The translations under genes and the position numbers were made by a program. 64,000 nucleotides of DNA from Pseudopedobacter sp036379295 (GTDB lineage Bacteria; Bacteroidota; Bacteroidia; Sphingobacteriales; Sphingobacteriaceae). Of this stretch, positions 53,247 to 62,396 are shown piece by piece. How positions within the stretch are numbered: the stretch's first letter is position 1; each line of letters opens with the position of its first letter. Under the pieces are notes generated by a model. The model had not been told where the DNA came from. It ran no database searches and saw only the letters and a program-made list of their open reading frames with translations. Location of the stretch: the NCBI GenBank assembly GCA_036379295.1, contig DASVGY010000080.1, positions 1 through 64,000 of the forward strand, in the 5' to 3' direction.

Positions 53247-56200
53247 CTACCCACTGGTTTTTACGTTCCCTGTACGGGTTAAAACGCCCCAAGCACTCAT
53301 TTCGCCTTTTAAAGCTTTCCGTATTGATTTAAAAAGTACATAATACATTAATTGGCGCCATACAAAGCGTTGCGGTATAATGTACAGCAATTTACGTAGC
53401 GGTTCTTGCTCTATTTTAAAGGCGAAGCAGGCAAAAATTAAATCAACTACCACAAAAATTGCGTAGTAAAATACCATGAGCCCAAAACTGGTACTTAATG
53501 AAAAAGTACTTTCTATGGCGGCCAGGTTTAACGCTCCTAAATCAACTAAATTCCAAACACCGCTAACCAATGCGCCAAACATAAACAAATCTGCAAGTGG
53601 TGCAAAAAGCGGTAAAATAATCTGGAAAACCAAAATATTAGGCATGCCAATCATCCCAAAATAGCGATATTTCTTATTAAATAAAGCATCGCGGTTTTTC
53701 CAGAAACTTTGCATTACGCCATAGCTCCATCTAAATCGCTGTTTCAAAAACATATCAAAAGTTTCAGGTGCTTCTGTATATGCTATTGCGTTGCTGCAAG
53801 TTTTAACAATATAACCTGCTTTTAAAATACGCATGGTCAAATCGCAATCCTCGGCTAAAGTATCGCTGGTAAAGCCGCCTACTGCTTGTACCACCGTTTT
53901 TCTAAAAGCCCCAATAGCACCCGGAATTACCGTGATGCTGTTTAAAACTTCAAACGCCCGCCTATCCATGTTTTGGCTAGTGATGTATTCAATAGATTGC
54001 CACCTGGTTAAAAAGTTATTTTCGTTACCTACCTTAACAGTTCCGGCTATGGCGGCAATATCATTAAATTCAAACCCTTGCATCAGGTTTTTAATTGCTT
54101 GTTTATTTAGCTGTGTATCCGCATCAATACAAACAATAAAATCGTTGCTACTTAAAGAAATACCGTAATTTAGGGCAGAGGCCTTTCCGCCGTTAGGTTT
54201 GGTGATGATTTTTACCTTTTCATTAGCTTTAAATGCTTCGGTAACCACTGCCAAAGTGTTGTCTTTTGAACCATCATCAATAAACAATAATTCCAAAGCC
54301 GGATAATCTAAAGCCAGCAAACTTTCAATGGTTTTTATAGCTGTAACTTCTTCATTATAAGCAGGAATTAAAATACTAACCGGGGGATAATTTTTATTGA
54401 GTGTTTTAACTGTCTTTTTTTCTACACCACGCTTTTTTAAGGCCAAAACCGTGATGATAAATAGCCTGGTTAAAGCTAAAACTATTGATAAAATAAAAAT
54501 ATAGTACAATGCTTTGTTGGTGTAAAAAAGCGAGCTCACAAATAACCTATCAGCCTCGCCAATTAACCCTGTATCAGCATCATCAGAAATGGCGGGCATT
54601 ACTTGTGCTTTGGTTTTACCTAAAATACTGGCTACAGTGGTAAACTGGTAGCCTAGCTTTTTGTAATAATCAATGATACGCGGCAAGGCTTTAACGGTTT
54701 GCGAGCGGTCACCACCGGCATCATGTAACAAAATAACGCTGCCCTTATCATGCTGAGCAATAACGCCCTTTACAATTTCATCTGCCGTGATGCCGGGTCG
54801 CCAGTCTTGCGGGTCGATAGACTCGCCAACGTTAATATAGTTTTGCGCCCTACTTTGCGCAACGGGCAACACCTCTGCTCTAACTTGTGGCTCGGCATCG
54901 GCGTTATAAGGCGCTCTAAATAAAATAGTACTTTTACCGGTAATACACTCTAATAACTTGCGGGTGGCATTTAGTTCAAAAATCACCCTGGCCTGACTAA
55001 CTTTAGAAAGATCGGGATGAAAAAAAGTATGGTTTCCAATCTCGAAACCCGCCTCGTTTACTTCTTTAACTATGGGAATGTTGTTTTCGGCCATTATTCC
55101 CACCATAAAAAAGGTTCCCGGCACTTTTTCTCTTTTTAAAATGGCCAATATCTGAGGTGTATAAACGGGGTCCGGGCCATCATCAAAAGTAAGGATGACC
55201 TTTTTATCGGCATGACCAAACTTATTGATAACATATTTAGTAGGCAAAGAAAGGTATTGCTGATCTACAATTGTTTTGGTTGCCGAATCTATTTTGAGCG
55301 TTAGTTTTCCTTCTTTCGGGGTGGTTACCAGATCTAAAATTTCGCCATCGCCGGTGTAGTTTATTCTATCGTTAAGCTCAACTTTAGACAGTTCTTCACC
55401 TTTATAGTTTTGTTTGTTTAGCGCCTCCGTGGTTAAATCTCTCCTAAAAAATTTCCAAAGACGCGGATCTTCAGATCCTAATCGCCACAAAGCAATACCG
55501 CCTACCCCCCAGTCATCTGCTTTGCGCATGATGTTAAAATTTGTTGCGGCATCTGTAAAGTAAACCTGGTGTTTCACCTTATGATTATCTACATAGCTAT
55601 AATGGAGGTTGGCAGATTTTGGATCAAACAAAACTTTTGCTTTATACATTTGCGCATTTGAGATAGCGGTTTGATAGGTCATGTTAATGCCAACGCCGTT
55701 TTCGGGCCAGTCAAAACCATAGCCGGCAATGGCCAACACTACTTTTGAAGCTGGAATTTCGTTACAAATTTTATCCAGCTTTTCTTCTACCCAATCTTGA
55801 TGGGAGATATCACCAGCGTTACTGAGTTCTGTGTGCTGATCATAAGCCATCAAAAAAATATAATCGTTGTATTTTGCCAGTTCTTTGATGTTATAATCTT
55901 CATTATCCGGACTCACATCCTGAGAAACCAACAGTCCGTTTTTGTGCAGGGTTTGGTAAAGCTGTTTCTGAAAAGCAATCAAAAACTCATCGGTAGATTC
56001 GTTTAATTCTTCAAAATCTATATTAACACCATCTAATTTGTACCTTTTTAACTGATAAACCAGATTATTGATAAAGTGGGTGCTATTTTGTTGCGAATGA
56101 GTAATTCTGCGTACCGCTGCACCGTCCCAATCTCCGTTGATGAAGTTTTTTACAGAGGCTATTAACTTTTTATGATGCTTCTTTACAATTTTAATTACAT

Positions 56201-56648
56201 CATTATCAATTTTGGCGCTTAGGTCATTAGCATTTGGCTTGATAAAGAAAAATTCTGGAATTACCATATCCATTTTATTGATATGATCTGTTAAAGAGGT
56301 GTATGATTGCGCATCCCAATCAACAAAAAAACCGATGTTTACCCTGTTTGGATTATTAGGATGAAGTTTTTTGTAGCGTTCGCGATCCTTTTTTAGCTGG
56401 ATAAGCCTACCCTTAGCAATTTTAAACTCCTTATATTTTGCTGATTTTTTTATTTCGGCAACATTTTTAATGCTGTAAGAGTTATAAGCCTTGCTCAAAT
56501 CTGGCAGCGCCGGATATTTTTTTGAAGCAATGGTAACTACTACACATATAACGCTGCTTATAATTATCAGAAAAAGCAGGCGACTTGCCCATTTAAACCT
56601 TTTCCACCTGTTGTTGGATGTGGTTTGAAAAATTTGTTTGGAGTGCAT
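53247..56648 (-). CDS. Three-domain GH18-like / polysaccharide deacetylase / GT2 membrane protein
   Basis: This protein of 1133 residues joins three carbohydrate-active domains. A transmembrane helix (about 22-42) comes first. Then a GH18-like domain (about 95-430) with catalytic motif LDGVNIDFEEL faces outside. A NodB deacetylase domain (about 480-680) has TFDDGPD, HTFFHPD, FRAPY and LLHDAGG. After another helix a GT2 synthase domain (about 740-1000) has SILIPAYNEE, LLFIDDGSKDN, DADTQ and QRFRWSYG, then C-terminal helices. This is the plan of a beta-linked hexosamine polymer synthase with modification domains on one chain. The ATG at 56646-56648 is preferred over an upstream TTG. Confidence 0.9.
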   Translation of the reverse strand: MHSKQIFQTTSNNRWKRFKWASRLLFLIIISSVICVVVTIASKKYPALPDLSKAYNSYSIKNVAEIKKSAKYKEFKIAKGRLIQLKKDRERYKKLHPNNPNRVNIGFFVDWDAQSYTSLTDHINKMDMVIPEFFFIKPNANDLSAKIDNDVIKIVKKHHKKLIASVKNFINGDWDGAAVRRITHSQQNSTHFINNLVYQLKRYKLDGVNIDFEELNESTDEFLIAFQKQLYQTLHKNGLLVSQDVSPDNEDYNIKELAKYNDYIFLMAYDQHTELSNAGDISHQDWVEEKLDKICNEIPASKVVLAIAGYGFDWPENGVGINMTYQTAISNAQMYKAKVLFDPKSANLHYSYVDNHKVKHQVYFTDAATNFNIMRKADDWGVGGIALWRLGSEDPRLWKFFRRDLTTEALNKQNYKGEELSKVELNDRINYTGDGEILDLVTTPKEGKLTLKIDSATKTIVDQQYLSLPTKYVINKFGHADKKVILTFDDGPDPVYTPQILAILKREKVPGTFFMVGIMAENNIPIVKEVNEAGFEIGNHTFFHPDLSKVSQARVIFELNATRKLLECITGKSTILFRAPYNADAEPQVRAEVLPVAQSRAQNYINVGESIDPQDWRPGITADEIVKGVIAQHDKGSVILLHDAGGDRSQTVKALPRIIDYYKKLGYQFTTVASILGKTKAQVMPAISDDADTGLIGEADRLFVSSLFYTNKALYYIFILSIVLALTRLFIITVLALKKRGVEKKTVKTLNKNYPPVSILIPAYNEEVTAIKTIESLLALDYPALELLFIDDGSKDNTLAVVTEAFKANEKVKIITKPNGGKASALNYGISLSSNDFIVCIDADTQLNKQAIKNLMQGFEFNDIAAIAGTVKVGNENNFLTRWQSIEYITSQNMDRRAFEVLNSITVIPGAIGAFRKTVVQAVGGFTSDTLAEDCDLTMRILKAGYIVKTCSNAIAYTEAPETFDMFLKQRFRWSYGVMQSFWKNRDALFNKKYRYFGMIGMPNILVFQIILPLFAPLADLFMFGALVSGVWNLVDLGALNLAAIESTFSLSTSFGLMVFYYAIFVVVDLIFACFAFKIEQEPLRKLLYIIPQRFVWRQLMYYVLFKSIRKALKGEMSAWGVLTRTGNVKTSG

Positions 56649-56831
56649 TTTCTTATTAAAAGAACGGAACAAATGAAACTAAATATTTCGAAATAAATTT
56701 ACCGAAAATGTTAATTTGTGTTAATGTTGTTAAAACGATAAAAAATAACAGGTTTAAGTTTTTCCGTGTAACAAAATATGGCGGTGGTGGTCTTAAATTT
56801 ACAAGCTTAAAATTTCCTCTAACAGTGCTGA

Positions 56832-58061
56832 ATGGAAAATCTAGAAATCATAAAAATTGCGCTTCAATCAATTAAAAGTAACAAGTTAAGAACCTTTTTA
56901 ACGGCCCTGATTATTGCAATTGGTTTGATGGCTTTAGTTGGGATTTTAACCTCTATTGATGCAATAAAAGGATCATTGAATAATACCTTTGCCAGTATGG
57001 GCGCTAATTCTTTTACCATACGTAACCGCGGAACCGGCATTAGAATTGGTGGCAACGGAAAACGACCGGTGTGGCCTGCCATAACCTATCGGCAGGCGAT
57101 GGAATTTAAAGAGCGCTTTAGCGTTCCGGCAATTGTTTCTGTAAATACCTTTGCATCTTTTGCGGCAACAGTAAAATATCAAAATGATAAAACAAACCCT
57201 AACATTTCTGTTTTAGGTGCTGATGCCGCTTACGTTTTTACAGGCGGTTACAAAATTGTGGAAGGCAGAAACTTTTCTAACAGTGAAATGGAGTTTGGCT
57301 CAAGCGTGGTTATTATTGGCGACGAAATAAAGAAAAAATTTTTTAGCGAAGAAAGTGCCATAGACCAAATTATTACCATTGGTACCGATAAGTTTAGAGT
57401 GATTGGCGTATTTGCCCCAAAAGGCTCGAGCGTGGGCTTTGGAGGTGATAAAGTTTGCGTAATCCCGATTATTAGAGGGCGGCAAATTATGACCAGCAAA
57501 AACCCAACTTATACCATTTCTGTTATGGCAAACGACCCTACACAGTTGGATTATGCCGCCGGTGAAGCAACAGCATTAATGCGCAAAGTGCGCAACTTAA
57601 CCATACAGGAAGAAAATAATTTTGAGATTAGTAAAAGTGATGCCATTGCAGAAACCCTGATTAGCAATTTAAAATTTGTTCAAATAGCTGGTATTGCCAT
57701 CGGTTTAATTACCTTAATTGGTGCTGCAATAGCTTTAATGAATATTATGATGGTTTCGGTTACCGAACGTACCCGCGAAATTGGCGTAAGAAAAGCAATT
57801 GGGGCAAACCCCGCCTTAATCCGTAAACAGTTTTTGTATGAAGCAATAGTAATTTGTTTAATAGGCGGTGGTGTAGGAATATTTTTGGGTATTGTAATGG
57901 GTAACTTATTAGCTATTGCAATGGGCGCCTCGTTTTTAATTCCCTGGTTATGGATTTTTATCGGTTTACTGGCCTGTATTTCTACGGGTTTAGCTTCAGG
58001 AATTATCCCCGCTTCCAAAGCATCCAAACTTGATCCGGTAGAAGCATTAAGGTACGAGTAG
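56832..58061 (+). CDS. MacB-type ABC transporter permease
   Basis: This 409-residue protein has one N-terminal helix (about 20-42), a periplasmic MacB domain (about 45-270) and three C-terminal FtsX helices (about 285-400). The conserved cytoplasmic block VTERTREIGVRKAIGA and the ending ASKLDPVEALRYE are typical. It probably acts as a mechanotransmission-type permease in export or lipoprotein handling. No ATPase or adaptor gene is adjacent, so its partners are elsewhere. Confidence 0.9.
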   Translation: MENLEIIKIALQSIKSNKLRTFLTALIIAIGLMALVGILTSIDAIKGSLNNTFASMGANSFTIRNRGTGIRIGGNGKRPVWPAITYRQAMEFKERFSVPAIVSVNTFASFAATVKYQNDKTNPNISVLGADAAYVFTGGYKIVEGRNFSNSEMEFGSSVVIIGDEIKKKFFSEESAIDQIITIGTDKFRVIGVFAPKGSSVGFGGDKVCVIPIIRGRQIMTSKNPTYTISVMANDPTQLDYAAGEATALMRKVRNLTIQEENNFEISKSDAIAETLISNLKFVQIAGIAIGLITLIGAAIALMNIMMVSVTERTREIGVRKAIGANPALIRKQFLYEAIVICLIGGGVGIFLGIVMGNLLAIAMGASFLIPWLWIFIGLLACISTGLASGIIPASKASKLDPVEALRYE

Positions 58062-58158
58062 CTGAAAAAACTAGCATTTTGCCGGCCTATATTCTGGTAT
58101 AAACCGCTTTTACCTAGATAAGCAAAACTTAGCATGGTTTATGAGGCCATATGGCACA

Positions 58159-58683
58159 ATGATTCATCAACAAAAAACTATCTGGACAATTGGCCATTCG
58201 ACCCTTACTGCCGCAACGTTTTTAGCAATACTACAACATTATCAAATAGAATTGCTGGTAGATGTTAGGCGTTTTCCAGGGTCAAGAAAATTCCCTTGGT
58301 TTAATCAAGACAACTTAGAAAGTTTTTTGAACCAAAATGGGATTAGTTATATTCATATTGCAAGCTTGGGCGGAAGACGAAAGCCTAATCCAGAATCTGA
58401 AAATATCAAATGGCGACATCCGGCTTTTAGGGCTTATGCCGATTTTATGGAGTCGGATGAGTTTAGCATCGGGATAACTGAATTGGAGCAATTGGCGCTG
58501 CAAAAAGTGACGAGCATCATGTGTTCGGAAGTACTTTGGTGGCGTTGCCATCGTTCTATGATTGCAGATTATTTAAAAAGCAAAGGCTGGAAAGTAATGC
58601 ACATTTTTTCTGAAGAAAATGCTGCCGAGCATCCGTACACACAACCTGCAAAAATTGTTAGCGGAGATTTAACCTATCATTAA
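58159..58683 (+). CDS. DUF488 family protein
   Basis: This is a DUF488 protein of about 174 residues. The N-terminal WTIGHSTLTAATFLAIL and the block LLVDVRRFPGSRKFPWFNQD are the family signature, and IMCSEVLWWRCHRSMIADYL near the end carries conserved Cys and His. The molecular role is unknown. I prefer the ATG at 58159 because the family motif begins a few residues later; an ATG at 58141 is possible. Confidence 0.85.
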   Translation: MIHQQKTIWTIGHSTLTAATFLAILQHYQIELLVDVRRFPGSRKFPWFNQDNLESFLNQNGISYIHIASLGGRRKPNPESENIKWRHPAFRAYADFMESDEFSIGITELEQLALQKVTSIMCSEVLWWRCHRSMIADYLKSKGWKVMHIFSEENAAEHPYTQPAKIVSGDLTYH

Positions 58684-58710
58684 AGCACCAGTGATATAAA
58701 ACAAAGAATA

Positions 58711-59493
58711 ATGAAAACAACAATTTATTTCGAAACGGTTAGCGAAACAATTAATGCGCTGGCAAAAAAAGGTTACACTACTGATTTTGAAGTTTTAAAG
58801 GATCAAGATTGTTTAGTTTGTAAACAAAGTGCGCAGCAATTATCGCCAGATGAATTTGTGATTGACGAAACACACCGCTTTGAGGGCGAAACCGACCCAG
58901 GCGACGAAATGATTGTTTACGCAATTTCTTCGCAAAAACACGGCGTAAAAGGAATTGTGATTAATGGCTACGGAACCTACGCTAATCCCGATATTTTTAA
59001 AATTGTATCTCGGTTAAAAAAGAAACCCGCAACTAAGGAGAAACCCATCAAACGTAGCGAAAAGCTAAAGCCGCTTAGCCGGGAGCATCACCATGCCTTG
59101 TTACTGAGTTGGAAAATTAAAAATGGCTTTGCAAAAGGCGCTTCTGCCGAGCGGATTAAAAAATATGCCGACTGGTTTTTTGAGAACCATTTAGTCCCAC
59201 ATTTTGCCATCGAAGAACAATATGTTTTTCCGGTTTTGGGTGATGACCATCCTTTAATTAAACAAGCTAAAGGAGACCATCAACATATCAAAAAGCTTTT
59301 TTCTTCCACAGATGATTTAGATAACATTTTACGTGAAATTGAGGAAAAAGTGCAAAACCACGTTCGTTTTGAAGAGCGTATATTGTTTAATGAAGTTCAA
59401 AAACACGCCACCGAAGAACAACTGAGCGAGATTGAAATGTTCCACGTTGAAGCAAAATTTGTGGATAATGTGGAAGACCCTTTTTGGGAATAA
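58711..59493 (+). CDS. Fusion of a small PRPP-synthetase-annotated domain with a hemerythrin domain
   Basis: This 260-residue protein has two parts. Residues 1 to about 95 (TVSETINALAKKGYTTDFEV, SPDEFVIDETHRFEGETDPG) match a small domain usually annotated as phosphoribosylpyrophosphate synthetase in Bacteroidota, though it lacks the PRPP synthetase fold signatures. Residues about 120-255 are a hemerythrin domain: REHHHALLLSWK, HFAIEEQ (HxxxE), DHQHIKK and HVRFEERILF (HxxxE) supply the di-iron ligands. It may sense or bind oxygen, nitric oxide or iron in the cytoplasm. A terminator follows. Confidence 0.8.
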   Translation: MKTTIYFETVSETINALAKKGYTTDFEVLKDQDCLVCKQSAQQLSPDEFVIDETHRFEGETDPGDEMIVYAISSQKHGVKGIVINGYGTYANPDIFKIVSRLKKKPATKEKPIKRSEKLKPLSREHHHALLLSWKIKNGFAKGASAERIKKYADWFFENHLVPHFAIEEQYVFPVLGDDHPLIKQAKGDHQHIKKLFSSTDDLDNILREIEEKVQNHVRFEERILFNEVQKHATEEQLSEIEMFHVEAKFVDNVEDPFWE

Positions 59494-59501
59494 AAATCAA
59501 A

Positions 59502-59535
59502 AGCTTCCCGAGTAAAAATCGGGAAGCTATTTTTT
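59502..59535 (+). terminator. Bidirectional terminator between convergent genes
   Basis: AGCTTCCCGA pairs with TCGGGAAGCT around a 7-base loop, followed by A and seven T residues. The A-rich left flank lets it serve the minus-strand glucosidase gene too. Confidence 0.9.
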
Positions 59536-61208
59536 TATTTTAGTTTAAATACACAAGCTTGGTAGGGTTTTAATATTTTTTTGTTTGGTTTTTCTGGATA
59601 ATTCCCGATAATTAAGTCCGCCTTGCGTAAGTCAAGCCCGATATCGAAGCCTGCATCCTTGTCTGTAAAATTGAGCAATACTACCATTGTTCCATTCTCA
59701 TCTTCGCGACTATATGCGTAAACAGATTTGTTTGTTGCATCTAAAAGCTTGTAATCGCCATGAATTAAAGTTGGATACTTTTTACGAACCTGAACCAATT
59801 CCTTAAAATAATTGAGAATGCTGCTTGGTTCATCATCTTGAGCTGCTACATTAATTGTTTGATAGTTTGGATTGACTTTTAACCAAGGCGTTCCGCTTGT
59901 AAACCCTGCTTGGCTATCAGCGTTCCATTGAAAAGGAGTACGGCCGTTGTCTCGGGCGGTTATTTTTTGCGCTGCTATAAACCTCGGAATATCGCCACCA
60001 TGGTTTTTCAAGTATTTATACATGTTAATGCTTTCAATATCCCGGTAATCTTCAATGTTGTCAAACTTGATATTGCTCATTCCAATTTCATCGCCATAAT
60101 AAATAAATGGAGTCGCTCTCATCGTTAATAAAAAAGTGTGTAGCATTTTTGACGAAGCTTCTCTAAACTCCTCGGCATCATTTCCCCAACGGGTCAGCAT
60201 TCTGGGCTGGTCATGATTGCCTAAGTAAATAGTTCCCCAGCCTTTACGAAAAGCTTCATCCCATTTGGTGTATACTTGCTTAAATTCCAATAAACTAAAA
60301 CCAGCTGGGTCCAGCTCTTTAAAACCGCCTGGTACTTTGCCAATTTCCATTCCATCAAAGTGGTACAGCATATCTAACTCTTTCCTTTCGGGGTCAACAA
60401 ACAAATGCACATCATCCGTTTTAACGCCCACGCCTTCTGCTATACTTACGCAATTGTACTTGCTTAAAACCTGTTCGTTCATTTCTCGCAAATACTCATG
60501 TAAATGCGGACCTTGCGCATAAAAATCACCAAAGCTTCCGTTAAACTTTTCTGGAATTGGCGGGAAACTGGTGTCTTTAGAAATAAACGGAACTACATCC
60601 ATTCTAAAACCATCAACTCCTTTATCAAACCAAAAACGCAAAATATTGTACATTTCCTCCCTTAACTTAGGGTTCTCCCAATTTAAATCGGGCTGTTTCT
60701 TAGAAAAATAATGCAAGTAATAAGCGTTAGTTGTTTTATCGTATTGCCAAGCATCTCGGTTCTCATCGAAATAGCTTTCGCGAGGGTTGGGCTTCCCTTT
60801 TTCTGCTGGCCACCAATGGTAATAATCGCGGTAAGGGTTGTCTCGTGATTTTTTTGCTTCCTGAAACCAAAAGTGTTCATCACTACTGTGGTTGGGCACC
60901 AAATCTAAAATCAACTTCAACCCTTTTTCATGCATTTTCTGAAGCAGTTCATCAAAATCATGCATATTCCCAAAATCAGTCATAATGTTCCTGTAATCAG
61001 AAATATCGTAACCATTGTCATCATTTGGTGAGCTGAAAATTGGATTTATCCAAACCGCATCCACCCCTAAATTTTTGATATAATCCAACTCAGAAATAAT
61101 GCCTTGCAAATCACCAATTCCATCGCCGTTGCTGTCTTTAAAACTACGCGGATAAATTTGATAAATTACTGCTTCTTTCCACCAATTGTTATTCGATAAT
61201 GTTTTCAT
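59535..61208 (-). CDS. GH13 alpha-glucosidase (oligo-1,6-glucosidase type)
   Basis: This 557-residue cytosolic enzyme has no signal peptide. It opens with WWKEAVIYQIYPRSFKDSNG and the calcium-type loop DSNGDGIGDLQG. The (beta/alpha)8 barrel carries the nucleophile Asp204 in GFRMDVVPF, the acid/base Glu in SIAEGVGV and the transition-state Asp in LGNHDQPR. It fits the oligo-1,6-glucosidase / trehalose-6-phosphate hydrolase subfamily and hydrolyses alpha-glucosides in the cytosol. The exact substrate is not evident, and no sugar transporter is adjacent. Confidence 0.93.
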   Translation of the reverse strand: MKTLSNNNWWKEAVIYQIYPRSFKDSNGDGIGDLQGIISELDYIKNLGVDAVWINPIFSSPNDDNGYDISDYRNIMTDFGNMHDFDELLQKMHEKGLKLILDLVPNHSSDEHFWFQEAKKSRDNPYRDYYHWWPAEKGKPNPRESYFDENRDAWQYDKTTNAYYLHYFSKKQPDLNWENPKLREEMYNILRFWFDKGVDGFRMDVVPFISKDTSFPPIPEKFNGSFGDFYAQGPHLHEYLREMNEQVLSKYNCVSIAEGVGVKTDDVHLFVDPERKELDMLYHFDGMEIGKVPGGFKELDPAGFSLLEFKQVYTKWDEAFRKGWGTIYLGNHDQPRMLTRWGNDAEEFREASSKMLHTFLLTMRATPFIYYGDEIGMSNIKFDNIEDYRDIESINMYKYLKNHGGDIPRFIAAQKITARDNGRTPFQWNADSQAGFTSGTPWLKVNPNYQTINVAAQDDEPSSILNYFKELVQVRKKYPTLIHGDYKLLDATNKSVYAYSREDENGTMVVLLNFTDKDAGFDIGLDLRKADLIIGNYPEKPNKKILKPYQACVFKLK

Positions 61209-61272
61209 AAAATGATGTCGTTAAGAAATATAAAAGCAAAATTCTTGCCCCGCAAAAGAGGATAGATTGGCA

Positions 61273-62241
61273 TTAAACTAAACTGCTTTTAATTTGGAGC
61301 AATACTCTTTTAGCGTTTGAGAATTTCTTTTCAGGCAAACCTAAAATATCACTCACCTTGTTACCTAAAAGAAAACGCATATAGGCGGAAATTTCTTCGT
61401 TACTAATTTGCTTTTGGTCGTTCAAACTGTAAAAGGTGTTGAGTAAAGAAGTTGTTAAAGCTTTACCTTCTGACGATGGTTTAAATTGCCGAACGGCAAT
61501 TTGATGATCTAAATCTCTGGCGGCTTTTCCATTTTTTGGTAAAAGTTGTGGATTTACGCCCAACATTGCCCCAATAAAATTCCAGTAATTAATATAAGTC
61601 GATTGTTCTGCATAGCTGATGGTAAAGCCCATTTTTCGCAAACCTCTAATCACAATCAACGAAAAAGAAAGATTAGTGCCGGCCATGTCTTCTTGGTTTA
61701 CGGGAACACCTAAAGCTTCGTCACACCCAGATTTTTTTAAATAAAATCTTGCTGCGGCATGCATTATCCTTACCTTAAAAATTTGGACTTTAGCTTTTCC
61801 TTCTTCCGCAAAAGCATTTTTTTGAGTTACAGAAGTCACAAAATCAGCAGTTTCTTCCAGCCGCTTTTGCACATCTTTATACATTCTTTCGGTTTGATAA
61901 AGCACTTTAGCACCATCGGCCGCAGCATAACAGTAAGGCAAAGAAAGCAAGCCCAATAATTGCAAAATATACTGCGCTTTGCCCTTGTAAAATTCTTGCG
62001 CTTTAAGCATTGCTGCTTTTGTGGGCGGAGTTATCTTTGCAACCTCCTGGTCAAAAAAAACTGCTTCCGGAATTACTTTCAAAAACGCAGGCCAATCTCT
62101 ATTTTGCTTAAGGTCTTTAAGCGCTGCATCAAGTTTTTGTTTTTTAAGTTTATCAGAAAAATAAACCGCCGCTAAGGCATCGGCAGGTGCGTCGCCCAAA
62201 TGCCTAAACTGTTTTAAATCAATTCCAAAAATGTTTTCCAT
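61273..62241 (-). CDS. MpaB-like oxygenase (DUF2236)
   Basis: This 322-residue all-helical protein fits the DUF2236 / MpaB oxygenase family, related to latex-clearing proteins that bind haem b. VRIMHAAARFYL, PVNQEDMAGTNLSFSLIV and YINYWNFIGAMLGVNPQLLP are family blocks; the histidine and arginine in RIMHAAAR are candidates for the haem or active site. It has no signal peptide. The substrate in this organism is unknown. Confidence 0.82.
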   Translation of the reverse strand: MENIFGIDLKQFRHLGDAPADALAAVYFSDKLKKQKLDAALKDLKQNRDWPAFLKVIPEAVFFDQEVAKITPPTKAAMLKAQEFYKGKAQYILQLLGLLSLPYCYAAADGAKVLYQTERMYKDVQKRLEETADFVTSVTQKNAFAEEGKAKVQIFKVRIMHAAARFYLKKSGCDEALGVPVNQEDMAGTNLSFSLIVIRGLRKMGFTISYAEQSTYINYWNFIGAMLGVNPQLLPKNGKAARDLDHQIAVRQFKPSSEGKALTTSLLNTFYSLNDQKQISNEEISAYMRFLLGNKVSDILGLPEKKFSNAKRVLLQIKSSLV

Positions 62242-62396
62242 AAAAAAAGCCTTGCTATGTATAAGCCGCTTATGTTGGAAAATGTTTGCTGATTTAAGCT
62301 TTTAAAGTTCAGAAGCTTTAGCTACCAAATGGATTTCTTCGTCAGCCAAACCAAAATAACTTTAAATACTGAGGCTCATCGCAAAAAAAACGATTT

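Noticed and set aside
53268..53285. Match to the start of the dispersed element (GGGCGTTTTAAC on the minus strand) in the GT2 gene
   Set aside because: It encodes conserved C-terminal residues of the protein and lacks the matching end motif, so it is chance.
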